Below are positions 54,123 through 64,000 of a stretch of DNA of 64,000 nucleotides, one piece after another. The DNA lies in the NCBI GenBank assembly GCA_963575745.1, contig CAUYUJ010003594.1, positions 1 through 64,000 of the forward strand. Reading direction: 5' to 3'. The DNA is from Prorocentrum cordatum. Taxonomy: Eukaryota > Sar > Dinophyceae > Prorocentrales > Prorocentraceae. The notes under the pieces were generated by a model. That model searched no databases. It had not been told where the DNA came from and saw only the letters and a program-made list of their open reading frames with translations. The position numbers were made by a program, and so were the translations under genes. Numbering within the stretch: the first letter of the stretch is position 1; every line of letters begins with the position of its first letter.

Positions 54123-57100
54123 ATGCCTGTGCCCAAGGGGCCAGCGGATCACGTTGTTGCCGAGCCGGCAGTGGAACTACCCGCTGAGGAGCAGAAGCCC
54201 GCTGATGAGCAGGAATCCATATGGACAACGATGCAAAGAACCGCCGATGAACAGGCGACTGTAGCTGACTCCAAGTTCGAAGGAAGCTCGAAATTGTGCA
54301 AGGCGTGGTGCGCGTTTGGCCTGCAGCCGTGGAACGTCAAGTGCGGCTTGAGCGAGTGCGCGGCTTGCGCCTCCTGCAAGACGTTACCCGGGGAGGCGAG
54401 CCCAGACTCAGAGGAGCCGAAGCAGACCGAGGAGCCGGGTGCCGCCAGCGAGCAGGAGGGGCGTCCGGAAGCAGCTCAGGTGCCTGCCGAGGCAGCGGTG
54501 ACGCCGCTTGCCGCCAGCGAGCAGGAGGCAGCCACCCAAGGCGATGCCGCTCAGGAGCAGGGGTCCGCCGAAGAGCCTCGGGAGCAGAAGCCGTCGGAGG
54601 AACAGAGGCTGGCCGAGGCGGCCACGCAAGAGCCTGCCGAGGGGCAGGAGCCCGCTGAGGAGCAGGCAACCTCGGCGGACTCCAAGTCCTGCAAGATGTG
54701 GTGCATGTTCGGCCTGCAGCCGTGGAACACCAAGTGCGGCCTGAGCGAGTGCTCGGCGTGCCTCCGGTGCAAGAGCCTCTCGGGGACGACGAGCCAGGGC
54801 TCGGAGGAGCCGAGGCAGCCCGAGGAGCAGAGTTCCGCCGGCGAGCAGGAGGCGCCCAGCCACAACGACACCAACCAGCCCCCCATGTCGGAGCCGGATG
54901 TGGAGGAGGCCCTGAACCCGGCTGCGGGAGCTGAGGAGACTCAACCGCAGGTCGGGGAGGCGAAGCCTGCAGCCTCCGGTTCAGAGGAGCCTGGGGCGGC
55001 GGAAGTCACGCAGCCGATCGAGATCGACGAGGCCGATATCGAGAACTCCCTGGATCCCTCCGAGCAGGAAGACCAGAGCCGGGCCGACGAGCAGAAGCCC
55101 GCCGAGAAGGAGCAGTCTTTGGGAGCTCAGAGCTCTAGCGAGGCAGGGGTGCAGGGGTCTGCCGAGGCCGTGGCGGCAACGCCTGCCGAGGAGCAGCTCG
55201 ATGAGGAGCTGGCGGCTGCGGCGGGCTCCAAGACCGCAGGAGGCCCGAGGGCGTGCAAGATGTCGTGCAAGCTCGGCCTGCGGCAGTGGAAGACCAAGTG
55301 CGCTTTGACCGAGTGCGCGGGCTGCCTCCGGTGCAGCGGCCTGCCCGGGACGACGAGCCGAGACCCCGAGGAGGCGGAGCAGGCCGAGAAGCAGGGTCCT
55401 TCCGGCGAGCAGGAGGCGGCCGACCAAGGCGATGCCGCTCAGGAGCAGGGGTCCTCCCAGGAGCCCCAGGCGACACAGGGCAGCGACGCCGGCGCAGCTC
55501 AGGTTCGGGTGCTGGGACAGACAGAAGTTAACGGGCGAAGAACGGTGTGACGTACACTTTTTCGCTGTCGGGGGCGCCGGCTGGAAAGTTTATACCCTTG
55601 CGGTGGCACGTCAAGGTATAAACTTTCCAGCCGCCCTGGGGCAGCGCCCCCGGTGACGGAACAGTTTATTCTATACCGTTCTTCGCCCCCTAGAGATGTG
55701 TCCCTGGCCCAAGTTGTCCCCAGGCTTCGGGCCGTCTTTGAGCCTCGGGCGTCCGTTCTGGGTCCCGTCTGGGGCCGTCTGGGGCCGCCAGGGCCTCTCC
55801 CTGGCAGCCCTGGAGACAGCTTGTGCCACGACCGCTTCTGTCGACACCCGACAGGTGTCGGACGACGCTGCCGAGGCGGAGTTGCGGCCTCTGGAGGATC
55901 AGAAGTCTGCCGAGCCAGCGGTGCAATCTCCCGCCGAGGAGCAGATGCCTCTGGAAGCTCAGGGTTCTGGCAGTGCAGAGGGGCAGGAGCCCGCCGAGGC
56001 ATCGGTGGAAAAGCCCGCCGAGGAGCAGGAGCCCACCGAGGAGAGCGTGGCTGCGGCGGGCTCCAAGTCCGAAGGAAGCCCGGCGGAGTGCAAGATGTGG
56101 TGCATGTTCGGCCTGCAGCCGTGGAACACCAAGTGCGGCCTGAGCGAGTGTTCGGCTTGCCTCCGGTGCAAGGACCTGTCGGGAGCGACGAGCCAGGGCT
56201 CGGAGGAGCCGAGGCATCCCGAGGAGCAGAGTTCCGCCGGCGAGCAGGAGGCGCCCAGCCAGGGCGATGACAGCAATGCGGCAGATGCGGAGGAGTCCCT
56301 GAAGCCAGCTGCGAGCGCCGAAGAGGCGCAGCCGTTGAAGGAAGAGGCGAAGCCCGAGGCTGCCAAGGAAGGGCCGACGGCGGCGGATGCCACGGACACC
56401 ACGGAGGACGAAGAAGATATGGAGAAGTCCCTGGCTCCGCCAGCTCAGGAGCAGGGGTCCGCCGAAGAGCCTCGGGAGCAGAAGCCGTCGGAGGAACAGA
56501 GGCTGGCCGAGGCGGCCACGCAAGAGCCTGCCGAGGGGCAGGAGCCCGCTGAGGAGCAGGCAACCTCGGCGGACTCCAAGTCCTGCAAGATGTGGTGCAT
56601 GTTCGGCCTGCAGCCGTGGAACACCAAGTGCGGCCTGAGCGAGTGCTCGGCGTGCCTCCGGTGCAAGAGCCTCTCGGGGACGACGAGCCAGGGCTCGGAG
56701 GAGCCGAGGCAGCCCGAGGAGCAGAGTTCCGCCGGCGAGCAGGAGGCGCCCAGCCACAACGACACCAACCAGCCCCCCATGTCGGAGCCGGATGTGGAGG
56801 AGGCCCTGAACCCGGCTGCGGGAGCTGAGGAGACTCAACCGCAGGTCGGGGAGGCGAAGCCTGCAGCCTCCGGTTCAGAGGAGCCTGGGGCGGCGGAAGT
56901 CACGCAGCCGATCGAGATCGACGAGGCCGATATCGAGAACTCCCTGGTTCCCTCCGAGCAGGAAGACCAGAGCCGGGCCGACGAGCAGAAGCCCGCCGAG
57001 AAGGAGCAGTCTTTGGGAGCTCAGAGCTCTAGCGAGGCAGGGGTGCAGGGGTCTGCCGAGGCCGTGGCGGCAACGCCTGCCGAGGAGCAGCTCGATGAGG

Positions 57101-58360
57101 AGCTGGCGGCTGCGGCGGGCTCCAAGACCGCAGGAGGCCCGAGGGCGTGCAAGATGTCGTGCAAGCTCGGCCTGCGGCAGTGGAAGACCAAGTGCGCTTT
57201 GACCGAGTGCGCGGGCTGCCTCCGGTGCAGCGGCCTGCCCGGGACGACGAGCCGAGACCCCGAGGAGGCGGAGCAGGCCGAGAAGCAGGGTCCTTCCGGC
57301 GAGCAGGAGGCGGCCGACCAAGGCGATGCCGCTCAGGAGCAGGGGTCCTCCCAGGAGCCCCAGGCGACACAGGGCAGCGACGCCGGCGCAGCTCAGGTTC
57401 GGGTGCTGGGACAGACAGAAGTTAACGGGCGAAGAACGGTGTGACGTACACTTTTTCGCTGTCGGGGGCGCCGGCTGGAAAGTTTATACCCTTGCGGTGG
57501 CACGTCAAGGTATAAACTTTCCAGCCGCCCTGGGGCAGCGCCCCCGGTGACGGAACAGTTTATTCTATACCGTTCTTCGCCCCCTAGAGATGTGTCCCTG
57601 GCCCAAGTTGTCCCCAGGCTTCGGGCCGTCTTTGAGCCTCGGGCGTCCGTTCTGGGTCCCGTCTGGGGCCGTCTGGGGCCGCCAGGGCCTCTCCCTGGCA
57701 GCCCTGGAGACAGCTTGTGCCACGACCGCTTCTGTCGACACCCGACAGGTGTCGGACGACGCTGCCGAGGCGGAGTTGCGGCCTCTGGAGGATCAGAAGT
57801 CTGCCGAGCCAGCGGTGCAATCTCCCGCCGAGGAGCAGATGCCTCTGGAAGCTCAGGGTTCTGGCAGTGCAGAGGGGCAGGAGCCCGCCGAGGCATCGGT
57901 GGAAAAGCCCGCCGAGGAGCAGGAGCCCACCGAGGAGAGCGTGGCTGCGGCGGGCTCCAAGTCCGAAGGAAGCCCGGCGGAGTGCAAGATGTGGTGCATG
58001 TTCGGCCTGCAGCCGTGGAACACCAAGTGCGGCCTGAGCGAGTGTTCGGCTTGCCTCCGGTGCAAGGACCTGTCGGGAGCGACGAGCCAGGGCTCGGAGG
58101 AGCCGAGGCATCCCGAGGAGCAGAGTTCCGCCGGCGAGCAGGAGGCGCCCAGCCAGGGCGATGACAGCAATGCGGCAGATGCGGAGGAGTCCCTGAAGCC
58201 AGCTGCGAGCGCCGAAGAGGCGCAGCCGTTGAAGGAAGAGGCGAAGCCCGAGGCTGCCAAGGAAGGGCCGACGGCGGCGGATGCCACGGACACCACGGAG
58301 GACGAAGAAGATATGGAGAAGTCCCTGGCTCCGCCGGAGGTCCTGGCCACTGGAATGTGA
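54123..58360 (+). CDS. Acidic protein with seven six-Cys/one-Trp modules, three exons, internally duplicated
   Basis: Exons are 54123-55502, 55855-57396 and 57749-58360 (TGA), phase 0, 460+514+203 = 1177 residues. The introns (55503-55854 and 57397-57748) are GT..AG with CAG|GT and AG|G borders. Seven C-x3-C-x6-W-x3-C-x4-C-x2-C-x2-C modules start at 54297, 54690, 55254, 56089, 56584, 57148 and 57983, separated by Glu/Ala/Gln/Pro-rich, probably disordered linkers with PAEEQ and EEPRQPEEQ repeats. Modules 2/5, 3/6 and 4/7 are duplicates. The ATG at 54123 is a convenience choice: the frame is open upstream to 53724, and an upstream exon encoding a signal peptide may exist. The Cys/Trp module is the one at 3.4 kb and is, from general knowledge, widespread in dinoflagellate proteins of unknown function. 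The unspliced readings stop at 55550 and 57444 inside the introns. Confidence 0.7.
54552..56445 (+). repeat. 1,894-bp tandem duplication, copy A
   Basis: Matches 56446-58339 base for base as far as I compared. The one difference noticed is GGATCCC at 55050 versus GGTTCCC at 56944 (Asp to Val). The duplication spans two full modules, the intron and a third module in frame. Confidence 0.9.
55533..55688. mobile_element. Intronic foldback (MITE/introner-like) element, copy A
   Basis: 156 bp with 14-bp terminal inverted repeats GGGCGAAGAACGGT..ACCGTTCTTCGCCC, nested GGGGGCGC..GCGCCCCC and a perfect inner 18-bp stem GGCTGGAAAGTTTATACC (55579-55596 and 55615-55632, loop 18). It lies wholly inside the intron and carries the TGA that ends the unspliced frame. 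Confidence 0.85.
56446..58339 (+). repeat. 1,894-bp tandem duplication, copy B
   Basis: Immediately follows copy A. The similarity ends at CTCCGCC (58338), where copy B continues into GGAGGTCCTGGCC and the stop, whereas copy A continues into copy B. Confidence 0.9.
57427..57582. mobile_element. Intronic foldback element, copy B
   Basis: Same element in the duplicated intron, 1,894 bp further on, with no difference seen. Confidence 0.85.
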
Positions 58361-58795
58361 TTCGAGCTCTAGGTGCCAGGAGAGGCCACTGAAAGAAAGG
58401 CATGGATGCCCAGGAGAACATATGCCCAGACCCAGTGTCCTGGCGGAGAAGAACATCACTGACAGGCACCCAACGTTTCCTGGGTGTTGTTGTGTTGACG
58501 TGGTGGCGTACTGGTTGCTCGAGCTATCAATTGCTGCGCCCGCGGCGACACGAAGTGGTTGCGGAGCAGGTGAAGCCAGCGTCAGGTGCAGCAGAAGCTT
58601 TCGCGAGGGTGCTCTGCTGTTTTGCGAAAAGGCGTGACCGTCACTCTCCGAACGTGTCTGCTACCACTAACACACACGCGCACTTGCGTGCGACGCTGGC
58701 GCGCGCACGGTGACGATGCAGCGAAGTAACACGGTGGGCGTGCCACACGCGCGCTAGAGGCTACGAGCAATGAAGATCATAAGTTGGAATTCTTG
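58361..58795. other. Unique sequence, no gene recognised
   Basis: Directly after the stop of the Cys-repeat gene. Contains (AC)n-like ACACACGCGCAC at 58670; otherwise nothing recognised. Confidence 0.4.
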
Positions 58796-59308
58796 GTACT
58801 TCACGTGTCCCTACCAGCCCATCCAGCAACGATGCCCAGGCAAAGAGCCTTGATCAGGGAAGTGAGGGAGCATGCAGTGCAACAAAGAGCTGGGGAAGCT
58901 GTCAGACCGACGAATGGGATTAGCCTGAGCAGGCCCAGGAGTGAAACACATGTGCCTTCGCGGACCTGTCGAACAAGGATGGGCGGAGAAATGGAGAGGC
59001 TGGAGAAGCAAGAGGGGGAACAGGAGGAGGAGGAGGAGGAGGAGGAGGAGGAGGAGAAGGAGGAGGAAGGATGATGGAGGAGTGGGAGCAGGAGGACGAG
59101 GAGGAAGGCGAGCAGAAGGCTGGGAGCTTGATTAAACACGTTCTTCTTTTACTTTTGGTAAACCCTGGCTGGGACGAGGAGGAAAAGGAGGAGGAGTAGG
59201 AGGAGGAAGAGGAGGAGGGTAGAGGACGAAGAGGACGAGGAGGAGGAGGAGGAAGAGGAGGAGGAGGAGGAGGAGGAGGGGGAGGAGGAGGAGGAGAAAG
59301 AGGAGGAC

Positions 59309-59378
<70 letters not shown>

Positions 59379-59586
59379 GTGATGATGATGCTGATGATGA
59401 TGATGATGCTGATGCTGATGATGGTGATCATGACGATGACGATGTCGATGATGATGCTGATGCTGCTGATGATGGTGCTGATGATGATGGTGATGACGAC
59501 GATGCTTATGATGATCTTGATAACAACGACGATGGCGATAACGATGATGGTGATGATGACGATGACGACGATGATGACGATGATGC

Positions 59587-59630
<44 letters not shown>

Positions 59631-59835
59631 CTGATGATGATGATGGTGATGATGAGGATGCTGATGAGGATGCTGATGATGCTGATTCTGATGATGATGC
59701 TGCTGCTGATGATGCTGCTAATGATGCTGCTGGTGATGATGCTGATGATTATGATGACGAGGAGGAGGCGGAGGAAGAGGGCCATCTTGGGCCATCTTGG
59801 AAGCTTCAACGCCTCGCGGGTCCCCGTCCAGACCT
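58796..59835 (+). mobile_element. Composite dispersed repeat, copy 2: head + GGA + GAT + CTTGG tail
   Basis: The head at 58800-58925 (CCAGCCCATCCAG, GATGCCCAGGC, AGAGCTGGGGAAGC) corresponds to 8340-8455. GGA tracts at 59010-59070 and 59185-59305, GAT array 59306-59760, GGA, then CATCTTGGGCCATCTTGG and CGCCTCGCGG. Same order and strand as copy 1. Confidence 0.75.
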
Positions 59836-59984
59836 ACGGGGAGGGGGGAATGGGGTATGGGTCAAGCTACCCCAAGCCGCAAGCCGTGTGGCTCACTCGC
59901 ACCCGCCTTCTCGTTACTCTTATAGGGATCTTTTTGGAGCGATCTCGGATGACCTCCAAGATGGCCCAAGAAACGAAATTATTG

Positions 59985-61230
59985 AAACACGGCGGCCGTT
60001 ACGACCTGTGCCTGCCCGTCGCCTGGCACTCCGGCACAGTCAACAGGTCGGTGAAGTCGACCCTCGCTGCCGAGGGCTACGCCACCCTCGAGGGATCGGA
60101 GACCAACATCTGGTCCGACAGCAGCCGACCGAGGCCCCAAGACGGCGCTCAAGCATATCGACGTGCTCGCCGACAAGCGCCCGGGGGAGATCTACAGCGA
60201 CAGCAAGGGTCTCGTGACGCACATCGCTTCAGATGTGGGCCAGTCGACCGACAAGCGGTTCCGCATCGTCGCCTCCATGATCAAGGAGGCCGTGCACCCC
60301 AACAGTGCGCTCAAGCTCAGCTGGATCCCGACCTGGGTCATGGTCGCGGACGCCTTGACGAAGGCGATGGAGGGGGGCGTCCTGCTGTCGTTCTTCGGGG
60401 CCCGCAAGTACAGCTACGGGACCTGGCAGCCGCATGCCGCCATGCTCGCCTCAGTCCTGTTTACCTGCCTCGGCAAGGTCAAGGGACAGCCTACGCCTGC
60501 GCCGACGGTGCCGGACTACAGCTTCTACATCTGCCTGCTGACGTTCACGCTGGTCCTCGGCATGACTATCGGTTTCGGCATCTTCGTGGCGCTCTGGGCG
60601 ATCATGAGGCAGAACAGCCTGGTCGCTACCGAGGAGCGCGTCACCGAAGCGAAGGCAATGGGCGAGCATCCCGGCTGGGGCGGCCGCGTGATTGGCCGGC
60701 GCCGTAACATGTCAGCTACAATCCCCGAGGATCGTGATTACGACGGCGACATCACGATGTACCCCTCGGATCGACACAGCAGTGCGCAGGCATCGAGTTC
60801 ATCAGCATCGGCTTCAGGCGTCTCTTTCGGACACCACCCATCGCAGCCGCCGATATCAGCACCGCCGCCGCCATTGTTGCCGCGGGAACCACCGCCTGCC
60901 AGCGCGCCACCTACCGCAACATCAGCACGATCGAGGTCAGCGAGATTTCGAAGTTCGGGTTCAGCCCCTACCTCACCAAGCATAATCACCGTATCGAAGT
61001 CATCGAGTTCAGTACCTGCGAGTGTGGTTTCGTGGAACGGATCCTCACCGACGGTTTCGTCGAACGAGATGATCATCTGTGTGACCGCCGTCCCCCGCCA
61101 TGATTTCAGAATCGGGCATAACCCGCCTAGCGTCTACATTACCTGCATGACCTGCAGAGGGGCTCGTCATGGCTTCTCCGGTTCTACAGGGACAGCAGTC
61201 CCGATTTCACGAACTTCCCCGAAGGCGTGA
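59985..61230 (+). pseudogene. Ty1/copia-like RNase H end of a retrotransposon, 5'-truncated and frameshifted
   Basis: Up to about 60130 the frame reads VAWHSGTVNRSVKSTLAAE, the copia RNase H block (W.S....V..ST..AE). The following KHIDVLADKRPGEIYSDSKG, T-D-K-R and W-I-P-T-W-V-M-V-A-D-A-L-T-K blocks are in the frame opening at 60163, so a frameshift lies at about 60125-60150. Upstream RT, integrase and gag are missing; the GAT array lies there instead. The C-terminus has one strong transmembrane segment (YICLLTFTLVLGMTIGFGIF, 60529-60588), then a basic GRRR and a Ser/Ala/Pro-rich tail to 61230. A membrane-segment extension is not standard for copia Pol. Confidence 0.65.
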
Positions 61231-61424
61231 TGAATGATCTCATGGGTCATTGGAGGAGGCTCACCGGCAGAGACTGCTGGCGCGGACCTGACTTGATGGA
61301 CAAACCGACGAAGCCCAAAAAGGAAAGATGAGTCCCGCTTGGTATACGGACGGCAGGTTGGCCGGTCGAACCAGCAAATGTTCTGCCGCCGTTGCTATAT
61401 ACGGTCGCCTATTGCGACCCCGCT

Positions 61425-61585
61425 TACGTAAGTCAGCATTGCTGCTTTGTTTTCGCACCCAGCTAGAGTTTTATGTGAGTCCGCATCGTTGCTCTGTCTT
61501 TCACACTCGGCTACTTACACGTAGGTCCGCAGTGTTGCTCTGTTTTCATACCCGGCTTTTTACACGTAGATCCGCATGTAGAGAT
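61425..61585 (+). repeat. ~46-bp tandem repeat, 3-4 units
   Basis: GTCAGCATTG, GTCCGCATCG, GTCCGCAGTG and GATCCGCATG anchors at 61432, 61479, 61525 and 61568, each followed by TTGCT.TGT.TTTC.CAC/TACCCGGCT. Confidence 0.85.
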
Positions 61586-62280
61586 GCTCCATTCAGTGCG
61601 CACAAGTTTTGTTTCGATGATGTGATGACGATCGCACCCTTTCACATCTTATCACGATAAGATAGCCTTTTGGGGGTAATGTCGCTTCGCGATCGGACCG
61701 TTGTCATCGCTAGCGTTGCTGGTTTTTGATTCGGCCCGACGGCGCTGAGAGCTGAGAATGTCCTGCAGGTCGCGTTTAGCGCATCCGCTTAAGTGCCCAA
61801 GGGGCTGCCTGCTATGCTAGCCGTGTCAGGCCGTTTGCCTGCCTTTGCTGCCGCCGCCGCTGTTTCAGAATTATCTCGATAATTCGTTCCGTGTAATGAG
61901 GCGAGAGAAGATATGCCCGTCTCCCTCAGGCCGCTGCGAGCGCCGTCGAAAGCCGTGCAGGAGGAGAGTGATTCCTGGCGGTTTCTCGCTCTTAATCCCC
62001 GCTTCCTCTCCTCAGCTGCTCTCTGCCGCCGCTCAATTGGCCACGATTATTTTCCAGGGCCCTTGGCCGATTGAGCTGCGAGTCCGCTTTGCGAGCGTGC
62101 TACAAACGATAGATCCGCGATCTTCCATATCACATAGTGTACTCGTCTGGTGGCAAGTCGAGAGTGGCGGCTGCCCGCGCCTGGAGTGGGCTGCCCACGT
62201 CCGCCAGACGGCTTGCGGAGTTCACGCGGGCCTTGCTCTCTGGCGGGGCACCGTGGAGGGCCATCGCGCGCGGGTTAATT
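61586..62280. other. No gene recognised; small AT hairpins
   Basis: CTTATCACGATAAG near 61647 and AATTATCTCGATAATT near 61869 are short palindromes. A 156-codon forward frame (61845-62315) shows no motif. Confidence 0.4.
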
Positions 62281-62289
62281 CGGGCGTGG

Positions 62290-64000
62290 ATCTTCGTCAT
62301 GTCGTCGGGCTGTGACTAGAGCGTGGAGGGTCGCTGCGTTGCTGTCCAACCCTGTAGGGCTGCATCTGGTATGGGCGCTTGGCGACCCGGTGCCACTTTT
62401 CGCCGGGCGCAGGAGCTGCGTGTGGGAAGTCCTGGAGTCCTTGGTGCAGGGTCTCCTTTTCCTGGCGTCGATGACGACGATGGTGCCGTTGGCGGGGTGC
62501 CTGTTCCTTGGCGCGCCGTCTGCTATCCACCCTGGGGGCGGTGGCCAGATGGGCGCAATTTTCACTGAGGGGACCGGTGATGGGGTGGTGCCAGCAGCCC
62601 ATGAGTGAGATGTTCTTGTTCCTCTTTGACCCAGTCGATGCGCCAGTCACCTTCCCAGGTAATGATGTGGTGCTCCCACTCCTTGTGGTCGCTGAGTCAG
62701 TTCTAGAGGTGCCGCCCCTTCGCGACAGGGTGTGGGGGGGGGCCGCGGGATGTACCTCTGGACGGCATGTCACGTGCCTTGAGGGAGACGTCGTCCTCTG
62801 GTTCGAATCCGGCCATGAGCTCGATCTCATCGGTCTTATATGGCGTCCATCCCTTGGCTCGCAGCTCCCATTGCCACCTGGTGGGCAGGTCCGGGGCAGC
62901 GGGCGCGGGCCCGACGGGGAGCTGCATGGGCTGCATGGTGGGGGCGCGCCAGAGGCGCGTGTACATTTCCCGTGTAGCACGTGCGGCGCAAAGGTTGGGA
63001 GGGCCGCCGTCAGCGGCGTCAGGCCCCGGCAGGTCGAATGAGTGGGGTGCCGGCGTGCCTGGCTCGCCGAAGGGGTCGCCTTCTGGGGCGTGGAAGATTT
63101 CAGGGCGCGCGCCAGTAGGGGGCGCCTGGGGGTGGCTGGCGGCGCCGCCAGCGCTGGGTGCTGATTCTGACAAGTACATAGGGGCCCGGATGGCTAGTCC
63201 TCATGGCTCCGTGCGTTTGGGCCCCGTCCCTGCCTTGCTCGGGGGGGGCTCGTCGCCGCAATTCGTCCAGGGAGGGCGCGCCGCGTCGATGGTCTTGCCT
63301 GTGCTGGCGGGGGGCACCCGCCCGGTGGGGGCGTTTGCGGGGGGTGGCGTAAGGGGGCAGCATCCCAATCGCCATGCGCGATGTCCCACAGCTGCACCTC
63401 GACTCCATCCGCCCTGGGTGCTGCTTGGCAGCCCCGCCGTCGCGGATGCGGCCCCGTGCCTTGCTGGGTCCGTCCCGGTCCATGGTGCGTCGGGGACACC
63501 TCCGGCCCAGTTGTGGATGGCCTTCTTGTGGTCTTTCGGTTCAAAGTGCGACTTGTCTTGACGAATGTGTTGTCGAGCTCGCAATGCCATCGGCCGCCGA
63601 TGATCCTTGGTCCTGGCCCATCTCATGAGAGGGCACCGCCGACATTGAACGCGAGGCTTCTTCCCAGGGCTCGCACAAGGGCCGCGGGGGTCGGGGGCGA
63701 ACGCTGCGGGCCACCGCTGGATTGGCGGGGCCATGGGGGGCAACGAATAGTCGCGCGATGGCAGCTAGACACGGCTGTTGGTCGGTCTGGGGGGGCAGCG
63801 TTGCCTCGATAGGGCCAAACGGCGATCGCCCGATCCTGCCCCGTCGCGATCTCTCCTGGGTCCAGGCCAGCTCTGGGCCGTCAGCGGCGGCGGAGAGGGA
63901 AGCGGGGTCGAGCGGGGCGGGCGCCGCAATCCGAGCACCAGGGCTGGCCTGGTGTGTTTTGGCGCCCCGTGCGCCAGACGGCATTCGCTGGCGCGTCGCG
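62290..64000 (-). other. Weak reverse-strand coding-like region, frames broken
   Basis: Overlapping minus-strand frames (62297-62980, 62703-63179, 63201-63743, 63541-63984) include protein-like pieces such as WELRAKGWTPYKTDEIELM and LMRWARTKDHRRPMALRARQ, but they are in different phases and Pro/Arg-rich in between. It may be a retroelement or gene remnant continuing beyond the window. At about 65% GC such frames also arise by chance. Confidence 0.3.

Noticed and set aside
54337-58459. Long minus-strand frames opposite the Cys-repeat gene
   Set aside because: Shadows of a GC-rich coding strand; they do not respect exon borders and have no motif, whereas the plus strand carries the conserved modules.
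62790-62815. Possible tRNA B box (GGTTCGAATCC)
   Set aside because: The adjoining bases do not form a T-arm stem and no A box or acceptor stem is found.

Overview
The window reads as nuclear DNA of a dinoflagellate (GC-rich core dinoflagellate; Prorocentrum-like is only a guess). Four things point there. A 15-nt match to the conserved dinoflagellate spliced leader lies at 23232-23246. Most introns I can infer start with GC or GA rather than GT and obey an AG|G ... AG|G rule. Several proteins match multicopy families I know from dinoflagellate genomes. Simple and complex repeats are extreme. Nothing bacterial is present: no operons, ribosome binding sites or CRISPR. No tRNA or rRNA gene was recognised.

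Layout. 1-2.9 kb: CTTGG-phased satellite, GGA/GAT microsatellites and copy 1 of a dispersed element with an internal ~80-bp repeat. 3.4-3.9 kb: exons of a Cys-rich modular protein. 4-8.3 kb: GC-rich, mostly non-coding, with a broken reverse-strand endonuclease-like remnant and an 88-bp tandem repeat. 8.3-14.4 kb: a composite repeat, then three tandem copies of a ~1.5-1.65 kb element built from two hairpin-rich half-units plus a long GTC array. 14.4-22.9 kb: the same satellite type in the opposite orientation (CCAAG, about 10.6-bp spacing) with ~352-bp and ~300-bp higher-order units, an inserted retroposon-like unit, and huge GTAT, AT and TTGCA arrays. 22.9-26.9 kb: isolated exon-like pieces and a relict spliced leader.

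27-38.5 kb is the gene-dense part. Four multi-exon plus-strand genes lie head to tail: a 505-aa protein, a ~736-aa protein, a 703-aa dinoflagellate multicopy-family protein with a YTDG/GFW/Cys motif set, and a 303-aa protein of another expanded family whose motif layout resembles a derived cytosine-C5 methyltransferase. Most of their introns carry GGA/CCT microsatellites, and several carry CGTTGAG/CTCAACG motifs. 40.8-44.6 kb is a broken LINE-type retrotransposon with the unusual order endonuclease, RNase H, reverse transcriptase. 45.7-46.6 kb is copy 2 of the 2-kb dispersed element. 47-49.5 kb is an AT-richer island without a recognised gene. 49.6-51.7 kb is a heptanucleotide TAGTGAG array flanked by G/C homopolymer blocks and ending in degenerate telomere-like sequence.

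54.1-58.4 kb is a gene for an acidic protein with seven copies of a six-Cys/one-Trp module, the same module as at 3.4 kb. It has grown by a nearly perfect 1,894-bp tandem duplication, each copy carrying an intron with a foldback (MITE-like) element. 58.8-61.2 kb holds a second copy of the 8.3-kb composite repeat and the RNase H end of a Ty1/copia-like element. 61.4-64 kb has short tandem repeats and weak reverse-strand coding-like stretches. The genes look independent; what links them is repeat-driven expansion, intron insertion and retroposition.
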